Assembly (NCBI GenBank): GCA_963573315.1
Contig: OY752143.1
Coordinates: forward strand, 2,108,001-2,172,000
Origin: Entomortierella parvispora
Taxonomy: Eukaryota; Mortierellomycota; Mortierellomycetes; Mortierellales; Mortierellaceae
Direction of reading: 5' to 3'
Length of the DNA stretch: 64,000 bases
In this document: in pieces, positions 25,831 to 37,062 of the stretch
How positions within the stretch are numbered: position 1 is the stretch's first letter
Layout of the letters: every line of letters begins with the position of its first letter
The notes under the pieces: generated by a model
Databases searched by the model: none
What the model saw: the letters and a program-made list of their open reading frames with translations, nothing else
What the model was told of the DNA's origin: nothing
Made by a program: the position numbers and the translations under genes

Positions 25831-27812
25831 ATGCCTGCAAGTGTCACCGTCAACCTCGGCGGGGGAAAGAGTCAAATGGTCAAAGCAAAGTCCTCCACCA
25901 CCTTCCTCCAGATCAAAAACACAGTCTGTGAAAAACACCACATTGCTTCGCCGGGGCAACATGGTCTGAAGTGAGTCTATTTCGATTCATGTTTTTTTTG
26001 TTGTGCTACGCTTAATAATGTTGCAACGGCTGTTAATCAAGTTACCATCCGTGTTACCTTCCACTCCAAACAACAATCATCCGTTATCTGTGACCGACGA
26101 GCAGAAGTGAAGGCTACTTCCTAGACTTGTCCATGTCACTGCGTCAGGCCAATCTCGTATCTGGTGCAAAGTTGGACCTTGAAAGAACAATCGAGGACGT
26201 ATCCCAAGGTAAAAATCCCACCGTTTTTGGTAGATCAGGAACCACTCCAATTCGGAATGCAACCTCACCTGCATTTGGGCTTCGTCCTTCAAAAAAAAAA
26301 CCACTCTCCACCTCTCTGTCTCTCGTCACTAACTGCCCTCTCTTTCTCTCTTTCGCTATCTCACTCACTCTGTCAATCACAGGCGTTAATGGTGATGCCC
26401 CCGTTTCGGTCTCACTCCAGATGGAGGCCGGCGTGTCTGCTACTGCACGCCCCTTTGCTCCTTCAACGACACTGTGGCAAATCCTCTTGGATTTTGAAGA
26501 GGCTTCTTCAGGGTACGCGGAAGCTTTTGCATATCCTTCTGGACTATAAGGCCTTCTTTTATGTTGTTAACGCCTTGATATCTTTGTTAGATCGCTCAAT
26601 CTTACAAGACGAATCGGTACGGCCCAAGCCACGGTTGGAACTATTCTTCGTCGGCTCTCTAAAAGAAACCAAGCTATTTCCAGAGTCTATGTGCAACCGG
26701 TAGTGGTCGTACTCCAACGAGAGGTAACAAGGCCTTGGGATATTGAAGTGTTGAGGTCCGATGTTTGAGTGGAATCTCACAAAAATTGTCTTTCGTTGAA
26801 AACAAAAAAGTTTGCAGCACTTCCAGTTCTCCAGGCAGCGACCCTCAAAGATCTGGGTATTCTGTCGGGTGAGGTCACATTTCGGGTCTCCATGCGCCCC
26901 ACAGACATCAAGGTGGAAGATCCCAATGATGCTACCCCAAAGCGAAACAAGAGCGCGAAGGCTGTGCTCAGTAACCCCCTAGAAAACCTCGGCACACCAA
27001 CTCCACCCTCGTTGGAAGAATCCACATCCAATGTCCCGACTATGACGGGGCGAGCTGGCGCTGTGGACCAAAGCTCTCGTGATGGACACCTCGTTGGCCC
27101 TGGAAATGGTGGCGGCTCCAATTCTGGGAATGGTGACAACGACGGTCAAAGACAGACGCCGACTCAAGACATGAACTCTGCCATGGTAGAAGCTAACCAA
27201 GAGATTCGTCAGCTTCGTGAACAGCAAACCCAGGAAGCTCTGACCGATCGAGTGAAACGACTTTCGAAATCCTCTGATGGCACATCTGAAAAGGATCGGT
27301 TTGTCCGGAGTATGCCCCTACCTTTCATACCGGAGCCAGGAGAAGACACAATGATGGCTGACTCCTCTACGAAAGAATCCTCCTTTTCAATGCCGACCAT
27401 GTCCAGTGTAACGACCCCAACCATGGCTACGACAGCCACCAATTCCTCCGTAACGACCCCACCGCAAAGCCAGAGCGATCTTGTGCGACAGATCGCCCAT
27501 AGAGTTAGTCAGCAGCTACGAGAGGCCCAGGAAAGGGGAGACCCGACCTTGAACTATCAGTCCCTGATCGCCAAAGAGATTGTTCGCGGTCAAAGAGCAG
27601 GCGCGCTTCCAATTTCACCAGAGAGTAGTCGCCAAAACTCTACGTCTCTACCACCGCTTCCTCCACAGAGTCCTGTAGCGACAACAGCGGGTACTGGAGA
27701 GGTTAAAATGTCGTTCCTGGAGCGAGCGCGAAGCAAGAACTCCTTGCCAAAGTGGATGCGACTGTCGAGAAAGGGACCATCGTCTTCTCCAGCCAAGCAA
27801 GACGCGCCGTGA
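25831..27812 (+). CDS. TUG/ASPSCR1 (Ubx4) family protein without a visible UBX domain
   Basis: TUG/Ubx4 proteins normally act as adaptors of the Cdc48/p97 ATPase through a C-terminal UBX domain. Five exons join in phase: 25831-25970, 26105-26208, 26383-26512, 26591-26723 and 26811-27812. They give 502 residues. Residues 1-80 match the TUG ubiquitin-like domain, with a VTVNLGGGKSQMVKAK start and a YFLDLSMSLRQANL core. Residues about 82-205 match the second N-terminal unit (SVSLQMEAG, LWQILLDFE, LKDLGILSGEVTFRV). After residue 210 the chain is Ser/Thr/Pro-rich with one helical stretch (SDLVRQIAHRVSQQLREAQE). The C-terminus has LPKWMRLSRKG, like the PKWLKL motif that ends animal TUG. No UBX beta-grasp is visible between these parts. 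The last intron has a weak A-rich acceptor. Confidence 0.8.
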
Positions 27813-28004
27813 TGAAATCTAGAATAATTTATACCACTAAAAATAAATGATCACACGTGATCTTGTGACTGCTTGTCGTTGTTTTCATTTTTCTTTTTTT
27901 GGGAGATATGCCCATGTAAGGCGCAAGAGACACCTCAATGGACTTGGCTCTTTATTCCTTCATTCATACCCAACTTCTTCATTCCTTCATTCTTCCACCT
28001 TGCC

Positions 28005-31000
28005 ATGAAGTCTGAGCCTCTGTTTGACAAGGCAGATGCTGGTGCATTGGGCGCGACCGAGAAGCCTGCCAAGGTCAAGAAACCAAAAGTGCCTAAACCA
28101 CCTGTGGACCCCAACGGTACGAGGACTGGACGCAATTGATGAGCGTCTTTATTTATTTTCCCGGGAGGAGGAGGGGCACTACACCTTTTAGAGGGAGCTA
28201 TGTATTCACTCGCTTTCTCTCTTACTTCCTGTAGAACATATCTCTCAAAGAGCGTTTATTGGAGGACTGGCAAAAGATGTGACACCTACCGATGTCGAGG
28301 GACGATTTAAATCCTTTGGGAAACTCAAGGACGTGTATCTTGCAAAGGATGTAGATGGAACCTGTCGAGGCTTTGGATACGTGACTCTGGATACCACAAG
28401 GAAAGACTGGGCCAAATGTGTGGCCCTCTTCAATGGCGCCAAATGGAAGGGTCATGTTCTCAAGATCGAAGAAGCCAACAAGGACTGGCAGACAAAGTAA
28501 GAAGATCTTTTCTTCTCTAGTTCAAGGAGTTGATAACATCAAAGAAAAAAGTTCAAAGGCTAACCTTCAACCAACCCCTCTTTTTCTCTCTTCCTCTCTG
28601 TCAGACGTCAGGAAGATTTGGAAAAGCAGGTCAAGATGGAGAAGAAGGAAAAAGACGCGCTTTTGAAAAAGTTCAAGCGGCAACCGGCCAAGCACTCGGA
28701 GGACATGAGTCTGATCACGGACAAAAACATGGATGGCAAGCGCGGCTGGAAACGTGGACGTTTCGGACGACCTGTCATTACCATGAAGATGGACAGGATG
28801 ACCTACGACCCTTCTCATTACAAGAACAATGTCGAGAAATTATTCAACCTTCAGGCCAAACCTTTACCGCTGAGTGAGCTGATCTATCAGATTGACGAGA
28901 ATGAGCCAGTCCCCAAGGGAAAACACTTGCCTTCTGAAGTCGCTCTGGCCCCTTTCCTCTCAAAAGCCGCTACCGCCGCCACCGCCACCACTACTGCTAC
29001 TGCTGCTACGCCCACCACCCATACCAAGAAGGAAGCGACATTGACCAAATCAAAGGATACACCTTCTTCATCCTTGTCGACTTCATTGGAAGAAAGTAGC
29101 GCGGTCAATACTTCGGATGATCGAGCCATGATGGCCTCTGTCTTGGCTGGCCTTGACATGAGTCCCAGAGCCATGTCTCTGGACGGTTCCGATTTCGAAG
29201 ATGACGACGACATGCGAGGAAGCTATGCAGAAGAGTTTGGAGGACCCTTGAAGGACACGACCGCTGACGATATGTTTGGTGATCTGGACCTGGCGCCCGC
29301 AGAAGTCGTGCCAAAATCAAAGAGGGATTCTAGACCTGAAGATCTTTTCGGTGATGATGACGATGATGAGGAAGATCAGTCCAATAGGCCATCTCTCGAC
29401 TTTTTGGAAGATGAAGAGGATGATGAAGAAGGCGAGTACGACGAAGATCAAGAGGAAGAAGAGGAAGAAGAAGAAGACGAAGGCGAATACGAAGAGGATC
29501 AGGGTGATGAAGAAGAATATGAAGAAGAGGAGGGCGACGAGGATATGGATGAGGATACTCTACAGGCGATCGCTCAACTCCAAGGCAAGAGTTCTACCAG
29601 CAGCGGTGGACTGTTTGATTCAGATGACGACGAGCCCGAGGAATCAAAGGATGCTGCTAGTAAATTTGCAGAAGAGTCTAATGCTGCCCGTCTCAAGGCC
29701 CAGGAGGCCCGTGAGGCCGAGTTGGAGGCCACTAGAGGAAAGCAACAACAATTGATTGCTTCACAACTGGCGAACCTGGACTCTCGGGACAAGAAGGAGG
29801 GCCACGTGGTCTTTGCGGATTCGGACGATTACGATAGTGAAGACTATGAAAAGATGGAGGCTGATCATAACAAGAAAATGGCTCGCTTGAACAAGCCTGC
29901 CAAGAGTATATTCGATTCGGACTCTGGTTCGGATGAAGAAGAGGAGCAAGAAAAACCTCTGACAAAGACTAAGAAGGGTGCCAAGGAAATGTTTGCATCC
30001 GATGATGAAGAAGGAGAAGAAGATCTTGGCGCGTTCGGTGAAAAGAGTAAGTTTCTAAATGATAGTATTTCTTGACTTGGTCCTCTATGACCCTTGCGGA
30101 CCAATTTTCGGAGGAGTGGCTGATAACCCAGAGATTCCCTTTTATTATTCTTTTTGGTTAGACTTGATCAAGGAGCAGTTTGAGGGCCCTGGTGGTAAAG
30201 CACTGTTCCAGATGCAGACTCGAATCGGTACAAGCGATTCTCGTTTCCAATTGACAAAGGACTTTTTGGACGACCGGATCCGGGCAGAGGATGATCAGGA
30301 CTTTGTGGCTCATCAAGATCGACTCCGGGACGATGAGATGACGACTAGTGGTGAAGGCGCAGCTGACATTGTCTTGGATGAAGATCGTCAGGCGGATTCA
30401 AACGTGTCGGCGGAAAAGATGCAGGCCATGAGTGTTCTCCGAGCCATTTTTGGAGATTCTGCTGTGAGGAGCAAGAAGAAGGAGGAGGACTCTGCCCGGA
30501 AAGCCATGGGCGGTACCGGTTTTACGACTGGCTTGACAGTCCGCTTTGACCCAGATGCAGCTCCACCACCACCGCCACCGACGACAACAAAGAATGTGGA
30601 GGATGCCGATTCAAAATTGACAGTGTTTGATTCTGAATCGGATTCAGAGGACGAGTCAAAGCCTCTTTCTTCAAAAGCTGTACAAAAGGTCGACAGCGAA
30701 TCTGAGGACGAAGAAATGGAACACATTGAAGAGCAGGCAACAAAGACTGTAGAGGCTGAAACGCCAAAAAAGAAGTCAGTTGGGTTCTCTTTTGCCTTTG
30801 ACGCCGAAGCCTTGGACAAGGACGAGGACGACACCAGTGCACCCTCACCTTCGGTTGTCAAGGATCTCGATACATCTACAAAGTTCCAGGTGGCCACCGA
30901 TCTCAAGTCTCTCTTCGCACCCGCTGCTGGATCCTTCAAGATGTTTGGTGGAGAAGATGATGATGAGGAGGACGATGACAAGGAGAACGATGACGATCGG

Positions 31001-31495
31001 GATGTAGAAGATGACACTAGCCATCTGGGAGAGGATCGGTCACAAGAACAAGAAGAGTCGATCCTTACGTCGTACAGCCAAGGATCCAGGACCATCTTTG
31101 GAAGTGAACCTGGACGTCAGCCCCTTTCACACTCTGGATCCATGTTCTTTTTCCACTTCAAGAACCCCTCACTCCTCAAGCGATCCAATTTCAAGACGAC
31201 CAATAAGGTCTTTATGAGAACAGACACGATGTAAGTTTTTTCATTATTTTTTTGAATTCCTCAGCCTACCCTCCACTCCATTCCCCGTGGCATCTTCTGT
31301 CACTAACGATATTTTATACATTCTCTTTGTGGACGGGACGAAAATTATAGGGACGAGGTCACTGCCCATTGGGAAAAGACTAGACATACCATGACCCAAG
31401 AGTTCAAGCGCAAGCATAAGTCGGCCTCAAGGAACAAGGCCAGGGCCACAAAGAGATTTAAATCCAACCAACATGGCGATGGTCATGGAGGTTGA
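28005..31495 (+). CDS. NOL8-like nucleolar RRM protein
   Basis: The arrangement resembles NOL8, a nucleolar RNA-binding protein linked to ribosome biogenesis. Five exons join in phase: 28005-28116, 28235-28496, 28605-30046, 30162-31230 and 31351-31495. They give 1009 residues. A basic Lys/Pro start precedes one RRM at residues about 40-120, with RNP2-like AFIGGLAKDVT and RNP1-like CRGFGYVTL. A basic KMEKKEKDALLKKFK segment follows. The middle is extremely acidic, with long Glu/Asp blocks around 29400-29560 and many S-D-S-E type casein-kinase-like sites. The C-terminus has conserved-looking blocks, FKTTNKVFMRTDTM and VTAHWEKTRHTMTQEFKRKH, ending in a basic tail. The gene converges on SGF11 with 121 bp between stops. 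The NOL8 name rests on architecture and end motifs recalled from the family. Confidence 0.78.
29340..29560 (+). repeat. Acidic GAA/GAT-rich coding tract
   Basis: This purine-rich low-complexity stretch in exon 3 of the NOL8-like gene encodes nearly continuous Glu and Asp with scattered Tyr and Gly. It explains several open frames on the other frames and strand, which are shadows. Confidence 0.85.
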
Positions 31496-31616
31496 ACTGT
31501 CATCATTGACAAGTAATAAAATAATAATCCAAAAACAATACAAACAAAAAAAGAGTGTGCCAACCTCAGGTGGGCTAGATTGTAATTATCAATTATTAGA
31601 GCCAATAAGCTGTATT

Positions 31617-34348
31617 CTATTGTCTATAGAACGCTGCGTCGCCGTCGCCATCGATATCTGATTCAAGCAGTCAACGCCAAAACAATAGAGAAACGGGTCA
31701 GATAAAGGGATCGAGACTTTTACGCTCGGCGGGGCAACTCAAAACAAGGGGACATGTTCACCGCTTGAAGAAACACGGTTGACTTACCAATAAAGTCCGT
31801 ATCGGAGCCATGACCAGAGAAGGCAGAGGATTTCTTGAGTCTATGAGCAACCGAGTGTACGGGTTGAGATTGGGTTGAACCCCGTTGACCACGATCATTA
31901 TCATTCCCATCGTCGTCGCTGCTCTGTGCTTCACTACTAGAGCCATCTCGACTACCAATGGCTTTCAAGCTGTCATAAAACGATAAGACTTGCCCATTTT
32001 TGCTTGAAGATCCAGATCCTGGTGGCCGCTTGGAGGAGGTGGTTCCGCCTGCTGCAGAGGCAGCGGCGGCAGCGGCAGCAGCTCTCTTTGGGTTGGAGCT
32101 GGACAGCTTTAAGGGTGCATTGCCGCCGCTACTGCCGCCGCTGCTGCTACTGACACCGTTGCTTCCATTTTGGAGACTACGGCCATTTGCTAAAAGAAGG
32201 TTGTCATCCAAGAAACCCAAAGATATCTCTCCAACAGGAGTTGGTGCCCTTGGAGTAGATCCTGTTGAGGGTGTATGAAGACCAAGACCTTTGAGTTTGA
32301 TCGAGTTACTGCCTTTGGACGCTGTGTGTTACAAAAGTAAACCAACCATTTTCGGTTAGGATCTAGTTGACCATGTGATTCCATCTCCATCGTTCAGTTG
32401 TCGTCTGCCAAGATTTACCTTTAGCGAGCAGCGACGACTGCATTGTCAAAGAGTGCATAGTTAGGTTATTGTCAGTCATAGGCATCAATCAATGGGTCAA
32501 ACACGCCGGGTCAATGACCAACTTCTCTATACCTTTTGATTTTTAGAACCGAAATCCAGAGCATCGGCTAGAGTGAAAACATATCGATGGTTAGTTTTGA
32601 TGAACTTTAGTATGTCGATTTGACGACTCATTTCTTTCCAGTAACCTACATTTAGATTTTTTCACTTTGGTGCTGGATGAGGATGACTATTAAGAATTCA
32701 AGTACGAGGTTAAAACACAAAGTTCAATTGCGGGTATGGAAGGACAGCAATACTATGATATTACTAAAGAAGACGACAATAGCTCCTTACCTTGGCTGAG
32801 TTCGGGGTGCTGTAGTCTCCATTTCCATTCGATCCGCCGTTTCCATTGCTGTTTGATGGCGTCCCGCTACTTGCGGCGTTCTTTTTCCCTAGAACCATGC
32901 ATCAAAAAGGGGTCAAAGGGTCAAGAAGTGAGAAGGATGGAGATGAATGTATGACATTTGACAGTTCCTCTTGGCGTATGTCTTACGTTTCTTTTCCATC
33001 AGATCCTTGTCGGAATCGCTAGCTTCACGGTCGTCTGAATAGCTCACTGGAGTAAAAGGAGATCCTGATCCGGCTCTTTCACCAGCACCCATCCTATAGA
33101 AAAAGCAAGACAAGAAAGCAGAAGGTGAGCCTTAGACATTGACTCTACGAGTATTTTTTTAGGGTGCAAAGTAGAGAACAGACTCTTACCTGCGACTGGC
33201 ATTGCGGCTCGATGTTCTTCCAGACAATCCCAGACATTTTTCCAGATGGGGTGCATATCTCTGTGCTGGGAACGATCTCTGGCAATGAACGCAATCATAT
33301 GTCTGCGAGTTGGTTGTCTGTGGATTCTGTCCAAAGATGTCCAGTCCTGCTCGCACGACTAAGTTGTGGACAAAAGGAGATCGAGATGGTTAAATCGACT
33401 CGTACCAAAGATTGGGTGACGAAAAGCAGGATGAGACCATCGTTCAATGTCTCTTCTATCAGGCTCTACATACCATAGTTTCGACATCTATTACCCCCAG
33501 ATTCCAAAAAAAGACACTACAGTCAGTTTGAAGGCCAAGATGGTGTTTTCGAGCCAGAAAAAAAAAAGCGATACAGTCGACATCTCAGGCCCCAAGTTGA
33601 ATCCAGACTTGATCTGTCAAACTTGCCTTGTTTTACAAATCGGACATATGGAACGCATTTTCTTGGTATCCCTATGAGCTTCCGTGATCACATCCAAGAT
33701 GAGGTCGTCCATGAGTTCGCTCAGTATTTCAAAGGACTACAAAAAAAAAGTTAGCCTTGGTTACAAAAAAAAAAATGGATGGATGGTCTGTGCCAAAATA
33801 AACAAAGAAAAGAAAAGAAAAAACACGCGGCTTTACACACTTACCAGACTTGCGAGTGAAGGGGCACCGATATCGGAGGCATCTCTGGCAGCGATCGACT
33901 TGTCCATAGCGCGTTTCGTATGACGTAGCAGTTCCAACTGCGAGGCTTGGTCCTTGTGGATCTTTGCAAAGAGACTAGTGATTTGAGATGGAATAGGGTA
34001 CCATCACCACCACAGACCCGAAAGAGAGCAATTGAGGCAAAAAATAGAATAAATAAAACAGGGCGAGAACCACAAAAAAAGAGAGTTCGATCTGTCCGTA
34101 GAATAAAGCAACAAGAGGCCACAAGGGCCTGCTTGTCCAGCACTTGAGGAAGGAGAACCAGTTTGCCTATTTCGGCATTGGTCCACCCTTCCTCTTCCCC
34201 TCACAGCATTGGCACAGCCACGGAGTGCAAGGAAGGACCTAAGAAGAAAGAAGGGGTAAAAGACGACTGAAAACAACAAAGAGAGAACTTACGCCTCCAT
34301 GTCCGTGCTGGACATTGAGCTGCTGGTTCTAGAGAGTGGAGAGGACAT
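31617..34348 (-). CDS. SGF11: SAGA deubiquitinase-module subunit Sgf11 (ATXN7L3-like), extended
   Basis: Sgf11 activates the Ubp8 deubiquitinase that removes ubiquitin from histone H2B in SAGA. About twelve exons chain in phase to roughly 449 residues. The first are 34293-34348, 33845-33974, 33627-33736, 33474-33487 and 33190-33358. Exon 3 holds the N-terminal helix ([16 protein letters not shown]) and CPICKT. The 14-nt exon 4 gives RCRNY, and exon 5 has GLDIFGQ and the Sgf11 zinc finger [20 protein letters not shown] with [10 protein letters not shown], very close to animal ATXN7L3. The intron between exons 3 and 4 must use a GC donor (AG/GCAAGT). Downstream exons encode a Ser/Asn/Gly-rich tail with an Ala run, so the protein is far longer than yeast Sgf11 (99 residues). 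The tail exons fit in phase but are less certain. Confidence 0.85.
33474..33487 (-). other. 14-nt SGF11 microexon next to a GC-AG intron
   Basis: On the minus strand this exon sits between an AATAG acceptor and a GTATGT donor. It joins an upstream exon that ends AG at 33627, with donor GCAAGT at 33626-33621, to a downstream exon starting TCGTG at 33358. Only this combination keeps the frame from CPICKT into the conserved GLDIFG and zinc finger. The upstream intron is 139 nt with GC-AG ends. Confidence 0.72.
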
Positions 34349-34909
34349 GATGTGCTCCAGGTAGAGATTAGGATGGTGCTGTCAAGAGGGAGAGAACAGG
34401 GGTGTAGAAGCCAGTCAGGGGGGAAGGAGGCAGGGCAGGGATGTCAGTGCGGGGGGGACACAGCGAGAGGGGGGAAGGGAGTGAGGAGAATGAAAGACGA
34501 AACAAAGGGATGCGATGCAGCGTCGAATGGGTGTTGAGAGCGTGATTGCATTTGTAGAGGTGCAGGCGCTGCTTCCTTTTGCAGAGGGCCCAATAGTTCC
34601 TAGGACCATTTTTTTTTTACGACCCCACGCGGCCTGTCTATGATAGCCCCCTTCTTCATTCTCGCTCTCTGTCATTGCCTACTCCTGAGGCAGCGAAAAA
34701 CAAAAAGGAAGGAAGGAGACCCAACATGTTTTTAGGGTGCAAAAAGAGAGGCATGTTCGCCTTGCCTTGTTTATTAAAGACTTGTTGTTATTCTATCGTC
34801 AGCACAGCTCACAAAGGATAATGACAGAGTCATGATGAAAGGTGGGCCTCTTCTTTGAGCGTCTAGACTCTATGAGGTCTTTCTCTCTCAAGAAGAGAAT
34901 GATCCTGTT
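34349..34909. promoter_or_regulatory. SGF11 promoter and 3' flank of the glycoprotein gene
   Basis: Both flanking genes run leftward. The region is G-rich on the plus strand near 34415-34480 and has an A/T-rich part near 34750-34900. Open frames are short and overlap on both strands. No gene is recognised. Confidence 0.45.
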
Positions 34910-37062
34910 TTAAAGAGAGAAGGCAATGGCCAAGAGACCGAGGACAGCGGTCATGGCACCAGCAACGGTCTTGGTAGCAGCGCTGCTTCCACCGCCAGCC
35001 TTCATGGTCTTGCAGGAAATGGCACGGTCGGGGACGGGCTGGCTAGAGTTCGTGGCAGTGCAGTTGGCGCTGGTCAAGAGCTGCTCGGCCTCGCCCGTGG
35101 CAACGTTGCGGATCCAGTTGTAAGGGATGTTGGCGGGGAGAACCTCGGGGTGAATAGCACGAATCATGTCCTGGAGAACAGCGTCGTCCATGACCACAGC
35201 GGCAGCGAACCAGTCCATACCGTCGTTAGGGTTGACGAGTCCGTCCTCACGGTAGACGGCCTTGTTCTGGAGGAACTTGTAGGTGGAGGTGGAGGCAGCA
35301 CTCAATCCGTAGCTGGTGTAGAAGTCAGTCATGTTGCCACCGGTGTAGGTCTCATCGATGATAATGTCGACATCCTTGATAGAATCCAGGAAAGAGGCCG
35401 AGGTGTTGAAAATCTGGACACCACCGGTTCCGTTGTAGAAGGTGCCACCGGCATCGAGGGTCAAAGTAACCTTGTAGGGGGCTCCAGAGATGGACCAGGA
35501 AGCGGTGTTGTTGTTGTAAGTCGACGGAGCCACATACTCGGTCCAGGCAACTAATGGCTTGGTAGTGGCAACAGAAGCGGCCGCCTTGAAGCAGTTGTAG
35601 TTGTCGTTGATGCTGGCAGTCAAGTTCTGGGCAGCCTGCTCCAAGTTGAAGAAGGTTGCGTAGAACTCAAGCCACTCTGCACGCTGGACGGAAAAAAAAG
35701 ATGAAAGGGCCGTTTGGGTTAGTTTTGTTGTTTGCAAAAGTCTGAATCTGTGTTGAGAGCGCGTGCGTGCTGGTCCCCGTGCGTCAATGCTGGTCTTCAT
35801 CTCCTTGTTTTTCAAGTTCATCCATCTTGCAGAAAAGATAGAATCTCAATGTGCTCTCGTGGGTGTATTCTCTGATATTTTGCCCTCCACCTTTTCGCAT
35901 TGAGCCTTTGTTTCCTTTCCAGGCTCACATCCTGCTCATTGTCGCCCATAGGATACATCCTTTTGCCGGTTCAGCTTTTCGCAATGAAGTTCAAAGAGCC
36001 AAGTGTTTTTTTGAACTTGCTTTTTTTTTTTTTTTCTCGCTGACGTGAATTCTCACGTTTTGTTGGAAAAAAAGGAGAAAACATGAGAAACTTACGTTCA
36101 ATGGACCAGGGTCTTCAACCTCCGAGGTGATCACGGTCTTGTTAGCGCTCGTGGGGTCAGAAGCATAGCTAGAGAAGATCAACTCGACTTCGCTAAGCTG
36201 CTGAGCACGCAGGGTAAGGTTCGTGTCCTGAAGGCCAATAATCTCGTTCTGGTCCAAACCAAGTTGGACGCAGGGCGAGCTAACCAACCCCGCAGTGTCA
36301 ACCTCCTTGATGGCAACGCGCTCTCCGAGCATCTCCAAGTAAGAAACAGCAGTCGTGTCCAAGGCGGCCACGTTATTCACAGGAACGTTGAAGAAGACGG
36401 TCGTGTTGCTGAACTGGGAAGGAGATGGGGGAGGAGTACCGCACTGCGTGAGAACATAAGTCATGTTCACGTAGGAGTTGGTAACAACCTTGTAGTTGTT
36501 GTAGTACTTGACACTGAACAGGGTAGCATCTTCAACTAGCGAGGTCAAAGAGAGAGAATTGCAGCAGCAACAAACAACGGGTGAGCAGCGAGATCGCAGA
36601 GCAGAGAGTCAGGGTGCCATGAACTGGCCGAGGCCACCATCGAATTAAAGAATCCGATCAACAAGTGGTCCTCCAGAGCGGATCCCGAAAAAAGTCTTTG
36701 CAATTCATCCACAGGGATGGCTCTTTCTTCTTTCTGGTGTTTGCTCCGTCCGATTTTTTTATCCGGTGCAAAAAGCAAAAGTGACAGAGCGACCCTCACT
36801 TACCCTGGATCTTGACGGGGAAGTAGTCCACAGAAGCGTTGTAGCTGCCGGTGGGCACGCAGTCAGTTACCGATATGGTTCCTTGCGTGGCTTGCGCGGC
36901 CACAGGCATGACCAGGAAGGGGACCAGCATCAAGAAGGCGCAGATCGAGTGGGCGTAGTACTTGCTGAAGACGCTCTGGCCGTAGAAGGACACGGGCTGG
37001 GTCCAGCGAGGGGTCTTGCCACCCTGGTTGGTGGGGGGAACGGGCATGCTTTGAGCGGCCAT
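34910..37062 (-). CDS. Secreted GPI-anchored-type glycoprotein, unknown function
   Basis: Three exons join in phase: 36804-37062, 36096-36535 and 34910-35683. They give 490 residues. A 40-residue polar N-terminus precedes a hydrophobic segment (ICAFLMLVPFLVMPVAA) that reads as a signal peptide or signal anchor. The mature part has around a dozen N-X-S/T sites and paired cysteines. It ends in a small-residue region (GGGSSAA) followed by a hydrophobic tail (TVAGAMTAVLGLLAIAFSL) with no basic residues after it, the pattern of a GPI-anchor signal. The body has stretches such as VDIIIDETYTGGNMTDF and DDAVLQDMIRAIHPEVLP. These recall substrate-binding proteins of metal or siderophore uptake, but I do not firmly recognise the family. 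Cell-surface location is likely; ligand binding is a guess. Confidence 0.75.

Noticed and set aside
29105-29320. Minus-strand frames across the acidic NOL8-like and BRF1 exons
   Set aside because: Ser- or Leu-rich shadows of GAA/GAT-rich coding sequence on the plus strand.
33600-33640. GT donor (GTAAAA) for the SGF11 exon ending in CPICK
   Set aside because: It also gives an in-phase join, but it is a weak donor. It destroys the CPICKT-RCR continuity and skips a well-formed microexon, so the GC donor is preferred, with some doubt.
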